Shown: positions 47,500-61,671 of the stretch, piece after piece
How positions within the stretch are numbered: the stretch's first letter is position 1
Layout of the letters: the number at the start of each line of letters is the position of its first letter
NCBI RefSeq assembly: GCF_964340395.1
Contig: NC_135560.1
Coordinates: forward strand, 15,727,598 to 15,791,597
Direction: 5' to 3'
Origin: Glandiceps talaboti
Taxonomy: Eukaryota; Hemichordata; Enteropneusta; Spengelidae
Length of the DNA stretch: 64,000 nt
The notes under the pieces: generated by a model
What the model was told of the DNA's origin: nothing
Seen by the model: the letters and a program-made list of their open reading frames with translations, nothing else
The model's database searches: none
Made by a program: the position numbers and the translations under genes

Positions 47500-47616
47500 T
47501 AATACAATACAATACAATACAATACAATACAATACAATACAATACAATACAATACAATACAATACAATACAATACAATACAATACAATACAATACAATAC
47601 AATACAATACAATACA
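47500..47616. repeat. (AATAC)n microsatellite
   Basis: About 22 pentanucleotide units. The same motif occurs on the other side of MITE copy C (47300-47332). Confidence 0.95.
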
Positions 47617-50079
47617 TTTCATCTTCATTGTCCCAAAATAGACAAAACTTTGTGTGACAGTGTATAAAAAACACATAAAAATTTTAAAGAGGTGCAGAAA
47701 AAAAAGGATGTATGTCAGTCCAGTTTCTTCCAAGAAAAATAAAGTTGTAGGAGGGAGGCGAAATCTAATTTATAAAATGTTATTATTCTTGACTGTACAT
47801 GTAGATGTTTGGAAATGAAGTCCTTGAAATGAAAACTGCGTGGGGAACTGGGTAGATTTCATTTACCAGTATTAGTACAGTTAATAAAAAATTATGAAGA
47901 AGCATTAAACTTTTTTAAGAGAAAATTTAACATTTAATTTACAAAGAAAAGCTCAACCAAAAGATTGCAATAATTGATTATTCATTACATGAATGTAGAC
48001 TACATTTGTTTGTATGTGTAACAAGTACTCATGCAAATAGCCTATGCATGTACATTTTAAGTATGCCACACACATAATTGTTTAGGTTGTGATATTTCAA
48101 AGTCAAGGTTTGCCAACTCTACAGGATACTTTGCAGTTATTTTTAGGTGCATGTTGATATTATATAATATTATGTACAATGAAGATTACAACAGGTGTTA
48201 TGAGATTACAAGATTTGGAAAGATGCAGGTACAAAAAAATGTATTTGTTTGTTGTAATCGATCTATGTTGTAATATATATATATATATATATGAATGAGA
48301 TGTAATCAATTTTTTGTGAATGTTTGGAACCTTGTTACATTGGCAGAAGAGTACATGTATCTGGTAAAACTTGCGTCATACAACATGTAGATTTCCATGC
48401 TGTATACCATGCACCTAATTTGATAGGAAATCCTGAACGTATTAATACATCAGGAACTTGGGTAGATTTTGACCAACTTCCCACACATAAAAACATATCT
48501 ATGTTTACATATGTTGCACTGAAGTATGTCAAACAGCTGTTTCAGAAGAGAAAATGAGATATTGTTGCCATAAATAATATCTTCTTTGTTTACCCAAATG
48601 AAATATTATTTTCTTAATGAGGCATTCGACACCCTTTGCCTTGTGGCACAAAATGGTTTTGTGGTGAAGAAGGAAATACGATATGACACTACACCCATTC
48701 CAAGCCAAGTTTAGAGACAGAAATTTAGAAAATACTTGATGATTTGGAAATGTAGTTTGTACATATGTAATAGACACCACAAAATGATGTATGACATAAA
48801 CATGTAGATATGTATTGATATTATCATCATGATACTAGTCTGGAATCATGCCAATTACAGGACATCTGTGATTCAGAATTTTCCATGCAAGATGAGAAAG
48901 AATTGAATCATAGCATTTAAAGGCCCACGATACAATCCCAACTTCAAGTTCTCACTTTAGTACTATCGTATCAATGGATCCATGCATTTATAGATACTTG
49001 GTAGGACCATTCTTTTGTTCTTTAAACCAACGAACTTTTACTATCAGAAATTTTTTTGTTTTTTTCAATCCCAAATTATATATAATTTTAAATAATCTGG
49101 TTTATGGTATCATGACTATCGTATTGCCATTGACATGGATAGCATGACGTCGTGTCTTTTTTCAATGTACATGTATTGTATGTAGATTTTATTTAGAAAT
49201 CCGATAAGGAAATGAAGAACTGCTAATCCCATAGACTGTGATAAAAGACAAACGTAAGAAAGAAGACCTATAGAATTTGTAAATTCTGTTGCCTTCTGAT
49301 ATCCTCGACGTAATGACTGTCTGTGTCGTATTAAAATTGACAAGAATGAATAACGACATCTCTTAGCCCATCACCTTATCATTATTGTGTCATCAGTTCT
49401 TATTTCTTAAGCTGACTACACTCGGTGTCTTTAAACTGAGTTCACATTGATGGATTAACAGCGAAGGTGTCGGCTCAGAAAGGAAGGCACTACGGAAGAT
49501 TGCAAATGAAACTGTCAGATAAAATTGAGAGTGATGTTCTGATTGGAATAAAAAACAAAAAGATAAATGAACACACTTGTCGCAGCCTTCCAAGTCTCAT
49601 CAGGAACAATTAAGATGGATGTCACACCTGGCTTTGGTTGCCATGGTAAACATTAAGGGGTTCGTAGGGTTATGTTAGGGCTGTCATCATTGTCTAATTT
49701 TAAATAAATGGAATCAGTCATGTGAAGTGATGGAAGATGTGGATTTAGCAGACAGGAAAAGATAAACTTCCATCTACTGAATATGCTAAAATATTGTATA
49801 TATGTATGAACAGAGTTATGATCATAGATGGTACCATAGTTCATCTACATGTAAACATCTATTATTACAGCCATGTATGTACCAGAGATTACTTGCATTT
49901 GTGCGCATGCACACTTGTGGTATTTTCACTGCAGTGCAGTACTGAAAACATTATTGTATACCTGCATGCAAGTGATATGCAAATGAGGATGCGCTCCTTT
50001 GCTACACATGAAATCACGTGATCGTGTTGTATGATTTTTATATAAATTTTTCAGTTCAGATAAACATAAGTAATAATAA
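47617..50079. other. Non-coding region
   Basis: No recognised exon. A 77-codon frame with TTG as first codon at 48324-48557 was noted but has no supporting homology. A short (AT)n tract lies at 48272-48290. Confidence 0.4.
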
Positions 50080-50263
50080 CAGAACCCCATGCCACATGAG
50101 TTCCAGTGTGGGTACTCGGGGATATTTGCACTCATGCTTGCAGTGTTTTCTGCTGCACTTTCACTCGCTACACTTGTGAAAGTACAACTGCAGAAAACAC
50201 TGCAAGCACTTGTGCAAATACCCAGAGTACACCACACTTGCACTCGAGTGTCATTGGGTTCTG
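50080..50263. mobile_element. Foldback element with about 85-bp arms
   Basis: The left arm (from CAGAACCCCATGCCACATGA to CTTGCAGTGTTTTCTGC) and right arm (GCAGAAAACACTGCAAG... to CATTGGGTTCTG) are imperfect inverted repeats. A central ACTTTCAC/GTGAAAGT stem lies between them. No clear target duplication. Long open frames on both strands are by-products of the palindrome. Confidence 0.7.
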
Positions 50264-53200
50264 TCATATTAGTCTCCTATCTTTTTATTCCAAGGAATTA
50301 TTTGAATTATTTGTTTAAATTTGTGATCACGAAATGAAAGGAGTAATTGCAAGAAAGCAGAAAAAATGAAATACTTTTTTCCTCTTCAACAAAATGATAT
50401 TTTCAATTTTTAATTGACAATCACACCACTGTACAGACAATGTTTGCTATTCTCAACACTGTATTTCTTTGGGACTCATTACATTCATGATTTCGTATTT
50501 GTCCTTGCCCAATCCCAATTTAGATGTAAATGCAATAAATCTAGAAAATAAATGTTTAGCCAAGATCTGTGTATGTCTTAGAACCTTACATGTAATTAGT
50601 TAAAACAATGTAATAAAGGTAAAACAGAATTTTGATTTCTTAAAACAACATCCAAATATAGTAAGTGACTTTTGGTAAAAATTACAAATATGATGTACAT
50701 GTACATGTATATTCCCAGCAGAGAGACCCCCCCCCCCCCCCATGTTGTCTGACATTCAGATTTACACAAATGTACATCAAGAACTTAGGTTGATTATGTA
50801 CATGTATTGATTATCTGCTTCAAGGTGTGCCATGTGGTATTGTGTCATGTACAGAGACTGTCATTATCTCAGCCCAAATTCATAATCCCTGTATTTCATA
50901 TCTACAGTATATAATATTACACCATGTAATGAAAACTGAAATCCCTCTTTAAATCCATTGTCCTTGAAGTACCACATGGGGTCATCACTATTCCCAGCTG
51001 TCCTTTTCATCCTTGTGAGCCTTCTATGTTATATACAGTATTTTTGTCTGATCATGTATGTATTACAGCGGCATGGTATGATACGGGTAATTATGGATTG
51101 CATTTTGAATTCCTAGGTTTTGGAGACCTTCAGCATTTCTCTGTACTGATGTTTCTAACGCTAGCATTATACTGAGCGGCTAAGAGGGACATATGAACAT
51201 GTTTCTTGCCTGTCATATATAAAGAGACACCCACAGTTATTGATAACAATTTTCCTGGTGTGAGACTTTTACTATGTTGTGATCCAGGTGTTGCTAATTA
51301 TCAGGTACTTTTCAACAGATACATGTACATGTATACCCATATGAACATGTAAAGGTTTCTTGCAACTGTCATACATAACAGTGATTGATAATGTTTTTTT
51401 GGATTTTGACACTTCAGTGCTTCTCACTCCAACTATTGTTGGTTTGTCACTGTCAGATACCCTAGAAGGGATGTACATGATGAGATTTCGATTTGATAGT
51501 TGCCAAAACCAGAGGAATGACATATTTTACAATTTGATGATATGTTTATAAATTTGATTTGATTTTTGGATTGTTCCTTGCTTTACACACAGTGCTAAAA
51601 TGTTATGTAATATTACGATGTTTGTTTATTCAACCTGTTTGTTGTCTCAATCATTTGTCAAAAGTGTGAATACAACTTGTTATCTAAGTTGCACCTCATT
51701 ACATCTATGCTTTGTATGGATTGAGAGAGTTCACACCTCAAGACATGTACTGGTCTAGAGAGGTACAATCAGTGACCAACTCTGATAGGGGTGTGTGGCC
51801 CCCGGGGACAGTACCAGTGGCCAAGTCTGGTAGAGGTGTGTGGCCAGTGCTGGAAACCCCAGGCCCCATTTAGACCCACTTTGACCAAAAATCAATACCC
51901 CATTTTAGACCATTTCAGGTTTCTAAAAAGACATTTTCCTTAGGAGGCAACATTTTGGTGCAATTAATGGCAATTACGATTTGGTAGCATAAATTAAACT
52001 AAGCAAAATAAAAAATAATGCAAAGTGGACCCCATTTTAGACTCTTCAACTCGAAAAAAACAGACCACATTTTAGACCAAAAGGGCTAGAAAATGCACCC
52101 AAAGGGCGGCACATATACATACATGTATAGGGAAGTAACCCCCCCACCCCCCACCCCCTGGGAGTACAATATGTACATGTGTTGTTAGCTTTCTAGTCTA
52201 ACAATCAGAGATTTGAAGGCCAACTACAAGTACATTGTACAAGTCTTGGGTCTAGACATTTAGATATTATACCCCTAATATTTTTCTTTGTTCAGCCAAG
52301 GACAATATGAGTGACCTATAAAGGGGTCTTTGTCATTACTAGTCACATGTTAATAATTTCAAGAAATACTTGAATTCGTCCTCAAAACTTTGTACATGTA
52401 CCCTCACCAGGTCAAGTTCATGTAATAGATAATGGCTCTGGCACGATTAGGGTTTTGAAATAACACTGTTGTCCTAAACCAGTGGGTAACATGCCTGCAA
52501 GATCATATAATGTGCAATCTCGGCATACACGATAAGATCAGATGAATTCAGTTCTCTTCTTTGTACCTTACCAATAGACTGACCTACATTTAGTACATGT
52601 ATGACAATATTCTATGTACGGCAGAATGTGATTTTTACATGATTGTAGACATCAAACAGAGATAGGCTATCTTTTTGTCCCAGGAGAGTAATCGTGTTCC
52701 CCCCTCAAAGCATAGTTGCCAAGTTGTGTTTGAAATATCATTGTTATCATATATGAATGTACATGTACAGGTGGGTATATTTCTTAAGGCATGTTGCATG
52801 CAATGAAAAGTGTTAAGTGTATAACATCGATGAAATGATCAGATGCATTCATTCGGCTCTCTTCTTTTGCCCCAGACCTAGTTTGTATGTCTATATTCTA
52901 TGTAAGACAACACAATACATTTGTATAGGAAGAGATCAAAAGGAGTAATGGTACATATCTTTTAGTCAAAGGAAAACTAATGATTTGTAGCCCAGAGCTA
53001 TGTTTGAAATATTACTATTATCACATACAGGTGGATGTATTTCCATGGAAATTTCAATGTAATGTGAAATGTTGGCATTCCATATCCATGAACAGATCAG
53101 GTGCATTAAAACTATCTTTTGTCCTAAACAAGGTTTATGTCTTTTTATATAGACCTATACATATGCCATTATACCCCTACACATATGCCTGTACACATAT

Positions 53201-53372
53201 GCTATTATACCCCAACACGTATGCCATTATACTATGTAGAACAGCACTAGATATGATATAGGAAGAACTCAAGTTATATCCTTTGGTGTAGACAAAAACA
53301 CTTAATTGACAAGTATATGTATAATCTCTTTATCTTTATTCCAAAGAAAAGACACAGAATTTCATGCAAGTA
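50264..53372. other. Non-coding region
   Basis: No recognised exon. It contains a C tract at about 50726-50741, a short duplication around 51770-51855 (GGTGTGTGGCC) and a small CATATGCC repeat at 53148-53233. Confidence 0.4.
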
Positions 53373-53534
53373 CAGTGCTTTTGCTTTAGGTTGTTTGGGG
53401 AACCCCGGTAACAAAAAGTGGGAATATGGTAAAGCTGGCATAGTTTCTCATGCAATCTACCATAATTTGGGGTGGGGAACCTGGTAACATGACAGGGGAA
53501 CTTGGCCTCCTTTCCACCCTTAACAAAAACACTG
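53373..53534 (+). mobile_element. CAGTG-family MITE, copy D (162 bp)
   Basis: Same orientation as copy C and clearly more diverged. Ends CAGTGCTTTTGCTTTAGG and CCTTAACAAAAACACTG (internal bases differ slightly), flanked by AAGTA at 53368-53372 and 53535-53539. Contains GGGGAACCCC at 53397-53406. Confidence 0.82.
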
Positions 53535-56500
53535 AAGTATTTTACACTTTGTCTCGAGGAAAGAATGCTTCAATATGTACTGAAAGTTGAAACACATTAT
53601 AGATTCATGATCAATAGGTTTACCAAAGAATACAACTATCCTTAGCACAGATCAGGCATACAATAGAAGGACAATATAGTTGTTAGGCATACATACACAT
53701 TGTAGTCAATCACGTGTCTCATCAAGTGTATTAAACCTCCTACATGCACCTCACCTTTCCACTCACACATACATGTACACACACACCTTGGTAGGCATTT
53801 TTGCCCATGAGAATGGTAAAATTACAGAGGAATGATACATTTCCTACATCCAGTCTCCAATCTCATTCACTTTCATATTGTTACATGGTATGTACAGGTA
53901 CATTTCCTACATGCCTGTGTCTGACCATTGTGGTTCACCCTAATGTATGGAATGTTCTTCCTCTCAAGCAAATTACATGTAGGTAAACAAGGATGCCTAG
54001 CCCTTTTGTAAGTTGGTAAAGTCCTTCTGATATTATGAAAATCATATACTCCAAATCTCTTTAGTTTAATAACAAAACAGCCGCCGAACCAGGGATTTTC
54101 CCTTCTTTGTCTCCAACAAGCAACTACAGAATGTGTTACCAATCTTTGTGGAAAACTTTGAGGGAGATTAATTCTGAGTCTCAATGTTTTATCCTCTTAC
54201 AATCCACCCTTGATCTTCAGAATATTTTGAGGATGATGCTGAAAATGTAAACTGTAACTTGTAAGATACATCATGCAATCAGTCACCATGATAGACACGA
54301 CTATTTGAAAATGTAATTTCCCCAAAAAAAATTTCATTTGAAACAGTGTACGTGCACATGCATCAAAGTCAAGAATTTTTACCCAAGCATTTCAAATTGA
54401 TCTTGATATAATTTGTCAGTTTAATGACAGGAACACATAGACCTTGGCTTTAAGTTTAATTAAATCTCACATCTTTAAGCCACCTGTATCTACCTAACAG
54501 TTAACTTGGAAGTCAACAAACATGAATGACCTTGGCTGGTCTTTACATGTACATGTAAATCTGTGTGCTATACAAACAGTATAACTATAAGATTGTTCAG
54601 TAACTACATGTATAGAATGTGTACATGTATCTGTACATGAGGTTATCTACACTTGTCATACCATGATTCACATATGTAAAGTATTGCAGAAAATGTCAAA
54701 ATACAAATATACATGTAGACATGTTATAATTCATAAATAGTTATGAAAATAAAATATCATGGGGTGGGGAGGCGGTGGGACTTCAGATCATGCCGATTAC
54801 AAATATTTGTTATTATATATCTCCACTTTCACTCTCAACCATAATTGTTTTTGAGAGTCAGATAATGTCTTATGGCCATGGGCGTTGTATAGATAGTATT
54901 TGTAAGACCAGAATATATTTTTCTCTAACGAGTGCGATACAAAGAAAGTATGGGGGGTGTGGTGTGTGTGTGTGTGTGGTGGGGGGGGGGGGGGGGGGTG
55001 TCAGACCATGTCTTGTGGCCATGTGTTCTGTATAGTAGATATTTATAAAATCATAATATACAAAATGTATGTATCTTTCTAACTGGGCCAGAACTATTAA
55101 CTTTCACATTTTCAAATGTCAGACCATGTTTTGTGACCATGGGCTATGTGTAGCAGTTATTCATAGGAGTCCAATATTTCTTCATCCTTAAGGGGTGTGC
55201 TACCATTAAATTAATTTGTTCAGTTATATGATACCTCAGTAGTGATTCTACAGTGTTTACAAGTGTTACCTCACAGTGAAGGTGAAATTGTGTGTGTGTC
55301 CCTATCTATACTGGTAATTGGATATCTTCTCAAGGCTTGCAATCTCAGTCGTGATCAGTAGACAGTGTGGCACCATCAGACTATCTAGGTGTGATTAAGG
55401 TGGATATTGATGGACACACATTAATAAAGATGAAAAACGGGTCAACTTTTGACTTTTATCCAGAACTTTCCATAATTGTGAAAAGAGTAGCAGGAGATTG
55501 AAGTCTCACCATGCTATCTAACCATTTGTTATCAAATCTGATATTCTTAACACAACAGTAGCCAGTTTACAGCACTGCTGTGTCCTCCGTTTATCTCACA
55601 TATATACCACCACTTGTGTTAAGAATATGAACATGTTGGTAAGTACGATTTGAAAATGTGCGTCCAGTAACCTGATTACAACCATGACAATGTTATTCAA
55701 ATGAAGACATTATGTAAATGAACACCGAAGTTAACACATGAAGCATGTGAAGTGTGCATTGGATAATTTACATGTAATTATGCAAATTAAGTCATTATGT
55801 AAATGAACACACAGATGAACACCGAAGTTAACACATGAAGCATGTGAAGTGTGCATTGGATAATTTACATGTAATTATGTAAATTAAACATACAAGTGTT
55901 TGATATCGACTTTTGGTGTGTGGCATTCTGAATCGAATCAGTTCTAAACGTTCTCAACACAGGTGTAGTATGAAAGATAACGGAGCACTGCAAGCATCGT
56001 AAAAAGGCCAAGATACAAGAACTCAGACAGTACAATATTTCACTCACCAACTCTCTAGTTTACAACCTTCAGTGTTCCTTATTTTATAATTTCTTCTATT
56101 ATTAAGTTCTAAACATTTTAAGCATAGTAATTGAGTAATAGCAGCAATAACACTTATGAATTGAAAATAAAAATTGCAGTTTTAGCATAAAAACGTACTG
56201 ACAGCTAAATATCACATGTGAAGTCAAAACACTAACAGGTGTGATTTATTTTCCTAAAGTTTTGTTGCAAATGTTCTTGAGGCTTTTCAAGAAAGTCTGT
56301 TGAAGAATTAATCTACCCAAAAGTCACTGATATCTGAACCAATGAAATTGGATATTCAGAAACAAATCAGTGATAATTCTGCAGTTCAAAAAAGTCAGAA
56401 ATGTTTTGACAAGACCCCTTAGACTGGTGAGAATTCAGGTAGCTGATGCCCGTGAGAGTTCAAATCAGAGAGAGTTGTGGGTAAAATATTGTATGTACAG

Positions 56501-57144
56501 TGGACATGGAAAGGTGATACAAATTCCTGCAACCGAGAGATAATTATTTCATAAAGCCGCACAAATAACTATCACAAGGTGACTACAAGATTGTTGCAAA
56601 TACCGCAAAAAATTTTTTATTTATCATAGCTTTGAAAAGATAAAAAGGTTAAAACTAAAACCCAAACAATAGAAAAGCTGTTCCAGAAAATTTGATCATA
56701 TGTAATATGGAAAAAAATACATTTGGACTAATCATCTGTGACAATAGTTCAAGACAGTACAAATTGTAGAGAGGAAAAAAATAGGTATTTGAATTATAAG
56801 GAATTAAACCAGCCATGTTTCTAGAGTTAAGTTTTGACAGTCATCGGATTAGTTGTGATGGATGAGATTACTGAAAGTAGAATGGAACTAAAAGGATGAT
56901 TGCAATTTGATTGTTCCAAGCCTAAGCTTTGTATTTATTGCCACAGTTTTATGTTAAGCCGTCCAGTTTGTAAAAGATTTGACAGAAAATTTGAATTAAA
57001 TTTGTTATTATTTCAGCACACATGTATGTACATTTACAGCATATACCATTACATACAGTATTGTAGATATGTGTGTGTATGTACTGGATAAAAACAATGC
57101 TTTGTTTTGTTGGGGGGGTTGGGGGGGGGGAGCGCTTACTTTGT
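53535..57144. other. Non-coding region
   Basis: No recognised exon. It contains a G/GT-rich tract at about 54950-54999 and the 97-bp-offset duplication at 55721-55890. Confidence 0.4.
55721..55890. repeat. Recent tandem duplication
   Basis: A block of about 70 bp starting AACACCGAAGTTAACACATG at 55721 recurs at 55818 with almost no differences (offset 97 bp). Confidence 0.85.
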
Positions 57145-57222
57145 CTAGAGGTTATCCATGACTTTGAATCTCAAGATATCTTGTGAAAAGAGAAGAGGTA
57201 CGAAACCATGGATAGCCTCTAG
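57145..57222. mobile_element. Foldback/MITE with CTAGAGG termini, copy 2
   Basis: CTAGAGGTTATCCATG and CATGGATAGCCTCTAG are near-perfect inverted ends 78 bp apart. They are followed inward by ACTTTGAATC, as in copy 1 (9827-10139). Confidence 0.65.
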
Positions 57223-57567
57223 ACTTAGCCTTACTCTGATTTTATAAATTGTAACTTCATTAAAAGTTTTGTATTTCTTTGCAGTAGACATGTATTGTTA
57301 CAATATAATTACATGTGTATATAGATTAGAAACACTGTGGGAGTGGAGAGGGTTGTCATGGTTACTGCATGTACCTTCAGTAATTCAACAAGGCTTGGAA
57401 ATTTGAAAACACATGAGACATATGTAGATATTAATACCCAGAAAATGAATTAATCTCTTTTATGTGATGTTTACATTTACCATAAATTTGAAGCACAGAT
57501 GCAATTAAAGAAATATTGGTCTCTGTCTAATGAAAAGTATGGTTGATAATTTGTTGTAAAAGGAAAC

Positions 57568-57599
<32 letters not shown>

Positions 57600-58825
57600 G
57601 CCAAGTTTATCAGTTAGCACTTCTCTGTTACTGGTGTTCGAACACTTCAGGTAAAATTCAAAGAGGATTTTGTAGTATATGTTACATGTATTGCTTTCAT
57701 GCACTAAATGAAATGAAGACTTCAAAATACAGAACACATCAAGAGTCACTCAGTGACTGAGTTATACAAGTACATGTAGCTTCAGGTACAGGGCTGGCTG
57801 AGCACATCACCAGGGATAATGCCTGCAGCAGACCAATATTAACATCAGACTATCGGTAGTCCAGTGTTAACATACATATAAGGCTGAGACTGGCTTGTTT
57901 AGCAAATCAGAAAGGCATTGTTTCAACTGTGCTATTAGCGATATACCATCTAACGTTTGATGATAGCATCAAACCCAAAGTTTTGACATTACTTGAGATA
58001 TAATTTTGTTGATGATTTTGGTGTATACAGCAAAGGTGTGCCAAAAAAGGTTTGTACAAAAAATACCCTAGAAATTTGTACATATTTTATGGAATGGGAT
58101 ATGATAGTGAGAATCAAACACAACCTGACAAATGGCAAGAGCCTTTACTTAAGAATACATTTCACCCATCGAATTAGGAGTGTGAGGTTGGGAAGGGGCT
58201 CTAAATTGAGCATGGGCTGTTACAGAAGTGAATACACTATACAGTACAGGTATGTATATGACCAGTGTGCATCAATTTTAGCATCTAAATATCCATTGAC
58301 GTGAAGTGCTGATGATTTGCTACTTTGTATGGCATAAACACGCTTCATTAGTTAAATGTAGCGTGACATGAATCACCATGGCAAAGACACAGTCTACTTG
58401 ATGAACATCGTAATGGGGGTAGATTCTCTTTTATTTTATCCAATGATGATGTTGGAAAATAAGCAATTTACTGCATATCTACATGTCCTGACACACCAGG
58501 TTAATAAAGAGCCTAAGTTAATACTTTTATATAGGGAGAGAGATACTATGCCAAATGCTAAATTTGCCAATAAATGTGAAGCGAGACTATTAAATGAAGG
58601 TCAAATTTTGAAGAAGAAAAAAAACCATGCAGTTCTTGCTCTACATGCTAAATTGGCCAATGAAACACAGACTATTAACTAAAGGTCACAAGCTTTGGAA
58701 ATAAATCTCCTCTTGTTCTTAACATTATTTGATGAGTCCTGTACTGAGCCCAATTTACATCAATATCTTGTTGTAGGATGTCAATGAGTAGATGAAGCCA
58801 TCTGTCAATAATTTGTCTTGGCAAA
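57223..58825. other. Non-coding region
   Basis: Contains an (AT)n run at 57575-57599. Two frames of about 100 codons at 57993-58304 and 58368-58682 have no recognisable similarity, and the second spans a degenerate direct repeat. Not annotated as genes. Confidence 0.4.
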
Positions 58826-59900
58826 AACATATTACTTCTTTCATATTTATGATGTCACATTCTTGATAAATTTGTCTAGTCGCTCATTTCATATTTATAA
58901 TGTCATGTCATTCAACTTTGATAAGTTAATACAAACACTTCAACAGTCGCTCCTTTCATATATTTATGATGTCATATACAGTTTTGATGATTTTCTACAA
59001 AAACTGAAACAGTGCCAGTGGCGCATCGAGTCATTTTGTATTTATGATGTCATATTCAGATTCGATAAGTTTGTACAAACACTGAAATAGTCACTCCTTT
59101 CATATATTTATGATGTCATATACAGTTTTGGTAATTTTATACAAAAACTGAAACAGTGCCAGTGGCTCATTGAGTCATATCATATTTATGATGTCATATT
59201 CAGATTTGATAAGTTTGTACAAACACTGAAATAGTCACTCCTTTTATATTTATGATGTCATATTCAGTTTTGATAGATGTACACAAACACTGGAACGATC
59301 GCTCATTTCATATTTATGATGTCATATTCAATTTTGGCAAGTTTGTCCAAACATGTTCATTTCATGTTTCGTCGCATCAGTGCAGTAAGATTGTATCTGC
59401 TATATTACTACACTGACATCACTACGATTTATTTGTTGTATCAATCAATTTCGATGAATTTATACAAACATGTCATATTCAATTTAGATAAATTTATACA
59501 AGCATGTGCTCATTTCATATGTACATGTGTATATCATACACGCTTTCATAAATTTGTAAACTTGTTCATTTCATATGTCATATTCAATTTTGATAAATTT
59601 ATACCAAGCTTTAAATTGCTCATTTCATATTGTCATATCATTTATAAATTTGTAGAAACTGCTGCTCATTTTTCATATTTGTTATGTCATATTCAATTTT
59701 TGATAAATTTGTACCAAGAAATGTTCATTTCACATGTCATATTCCATTTTGATAAATTTATACAAAGTTTTAACATGTTCATTTCATATTTATAGATATG
59801 TTGAAACAGCTGCTCATTTCATATTGTTATGTAAATTTAATAATAGATTTGTACCAACAAATTGTCATTCCATATTTATGATGTCATATTGTAACACATG
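58826..59900. repeat. AT-rich satellite with TTATGATGTCATATTCA core
   Basis: More than a dozen degenerate units of about 60-70 bp carry CTCATTTCATATTTATGATG and GATAAATTTGTACAAACACTG. Between 58930 and 59240 the units pair into a higher-order repeat of about 130 bp including GTGCCAGTGG. The open frame at 59277-59795 is a by-product of the repeat. Confidence 0.88.
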
Positions 59901-60015
59901 CTCTCATGATATTTATTATGTTACAGAAGATTTCAAACCATTACAGGGTATTATTTTCAAATAAAATCACTTAACAGCCTCATTTTAATTAAGGCTTGGT
60001 ACATCATGTATTTCA

Positions 60016-60156
<141 letters not shown>

Positions 60157-61671
60157 ATATTATTTATGCAGTAGCTCATTTGCCACTACAAGAGCAACAC
60201 ATGCATGAAATCCTTAACAGACACATGTACGCTCGTATGACCATTTACTAAAATGATTATGCTTTCTAAATTTTCTCCTTGAAATTGTATCATATTTTAT
60301 ATAGTACCGGTCATATCGTTAGACCCCTTGCTGTGTTAATTTAAACACGGGGAAATTTTGAAATCTGTTCTTAAATTTCCTCAAATTCAAACAATTCCTA
60401 TCATATTCGATATCATATTTTTCCATCATTCAGTGACTTGCTGTGATAATTTAAACACAGGAATATTTTTTTATATCCGGTCCAAGTTTCACAATACAAA
60501 ACAAAAAAATGAATCACAAATGTTACTAGTACAATGTATACATGATTGAAACAGATTTCTCCTCTCAGAAGTAATTGCCCTGTAGGTTAAATTCCCAAGC
60601 CGGCCAAATTTAATAACAAATCTCAGGTTTAATAAACCAATTACAGGCTTTGAAACACATTAGGTTGTGGAAGCGTGTGGGTAGAAATAATCTTTTAATC
60701 TTTTCCTGTGGTGCACACCAGACTCTGTTTGGCCTAGAAGGTACAAACTAAAATGTACATGTTAAAGTTGTCTTTCCTTCAATAGTCGGAATATAATTAT
60801 GAGGAAATCTATAATACTAAGCGGGAGTTTTGTCTGGGGGTATTTTCAGATTTAGCTGAATGGATTAGAAAAATGTTATTAGCAGAGTTGTGTTCACAAA
60901 ACAGTTCTACATGAAATTTGTGGGATTCGATGCTGTTGATGATGCCTGTCGAGTGCTGCTCATATGAAGTGATTTGACTTCATCTCTATTCAAGTTGTGG
61001 TTATGCCATTTTATGCCATATCTATGATACTAAGTGGAAAGTGATTTGAAGCAATTCAACTTATTCACGTTGTGGTTATGCCATATGCCAGTTTTTACCT
61101 AACAAAATACATTTCTATGTACATTGTATATCCCGTGCAAAAACTTGGGTTATTTTCTATTATGCTAGTAAAAATTAGTTTTCAAGCCATTTTCTTCAAC
61201 TTTCCAGCTAAAATTTTAATTATGTTGAACAATTTTAGCTTACAGTTAGACGTATAAGCTTAGATATGGAAAAGTTGACTGCAATAATGGGTATATTAAA
61301 GCCGAGATAAGTACTTTCAAGTTACAAGATTTTTGATGAATTTTTCACATAGACAAAGTTTACATTGAAGTTACAGATTTTGGTATTTTAAAAAGTTAGA
61401 AACGTAACATTCAGTATACAAGTGAGAAAGAAGAGGGGGTGATATGTGAAAAGTTGAATGCAGATTTCTCTAAACCTCATAGCATAAATATTTGTTGGCA
61501 TTGGGGAGGGGGTGGGGGCTCTAGAACACCCAGGGAACTCAGGTAGGTTTTATGTACTTCATATTGAATGTTATACAGAAATAAGTATAAGTAGTTTATT
61601 TATCATAGAAATTATGACAAACCTTGTTAACAAAAAAGAGAAAGAACTTGGGTGAATGGGGAGTCTGGCCT
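60157..61671. other. Non-coding region
   Basis: No recognised exon. Near 60300-60480 the phrase TTGCTGTGTTAATTTAAACAC recurs with small changes as a short local duplication. Confidence 0.4.

Noticed and set aside
48324-48557. 77-codon frame PCYIGRRVHVSGK... on the plus strand
   Set aside because: Begins with TTG rather than ATG, no recognised domain and no clear splice sites; left unannotated.
57993-58682. Two frames of just over 100 codons
   Set aside because: AT-rich composition, no domain, and the second covers a degenerate direct repeat.
59277-59795. 172-codon frame
   Set aside because: Lies entirely within the AT-rich satellite at 58826-59900.
61520-61560. Possible fifth CAGTG MITE fragment (GGGAACTCAGGTAGG)
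   Set aside because: Only a short resemblance to the internal GGGAACCCCAGTAG motif; no terminal repeats found.
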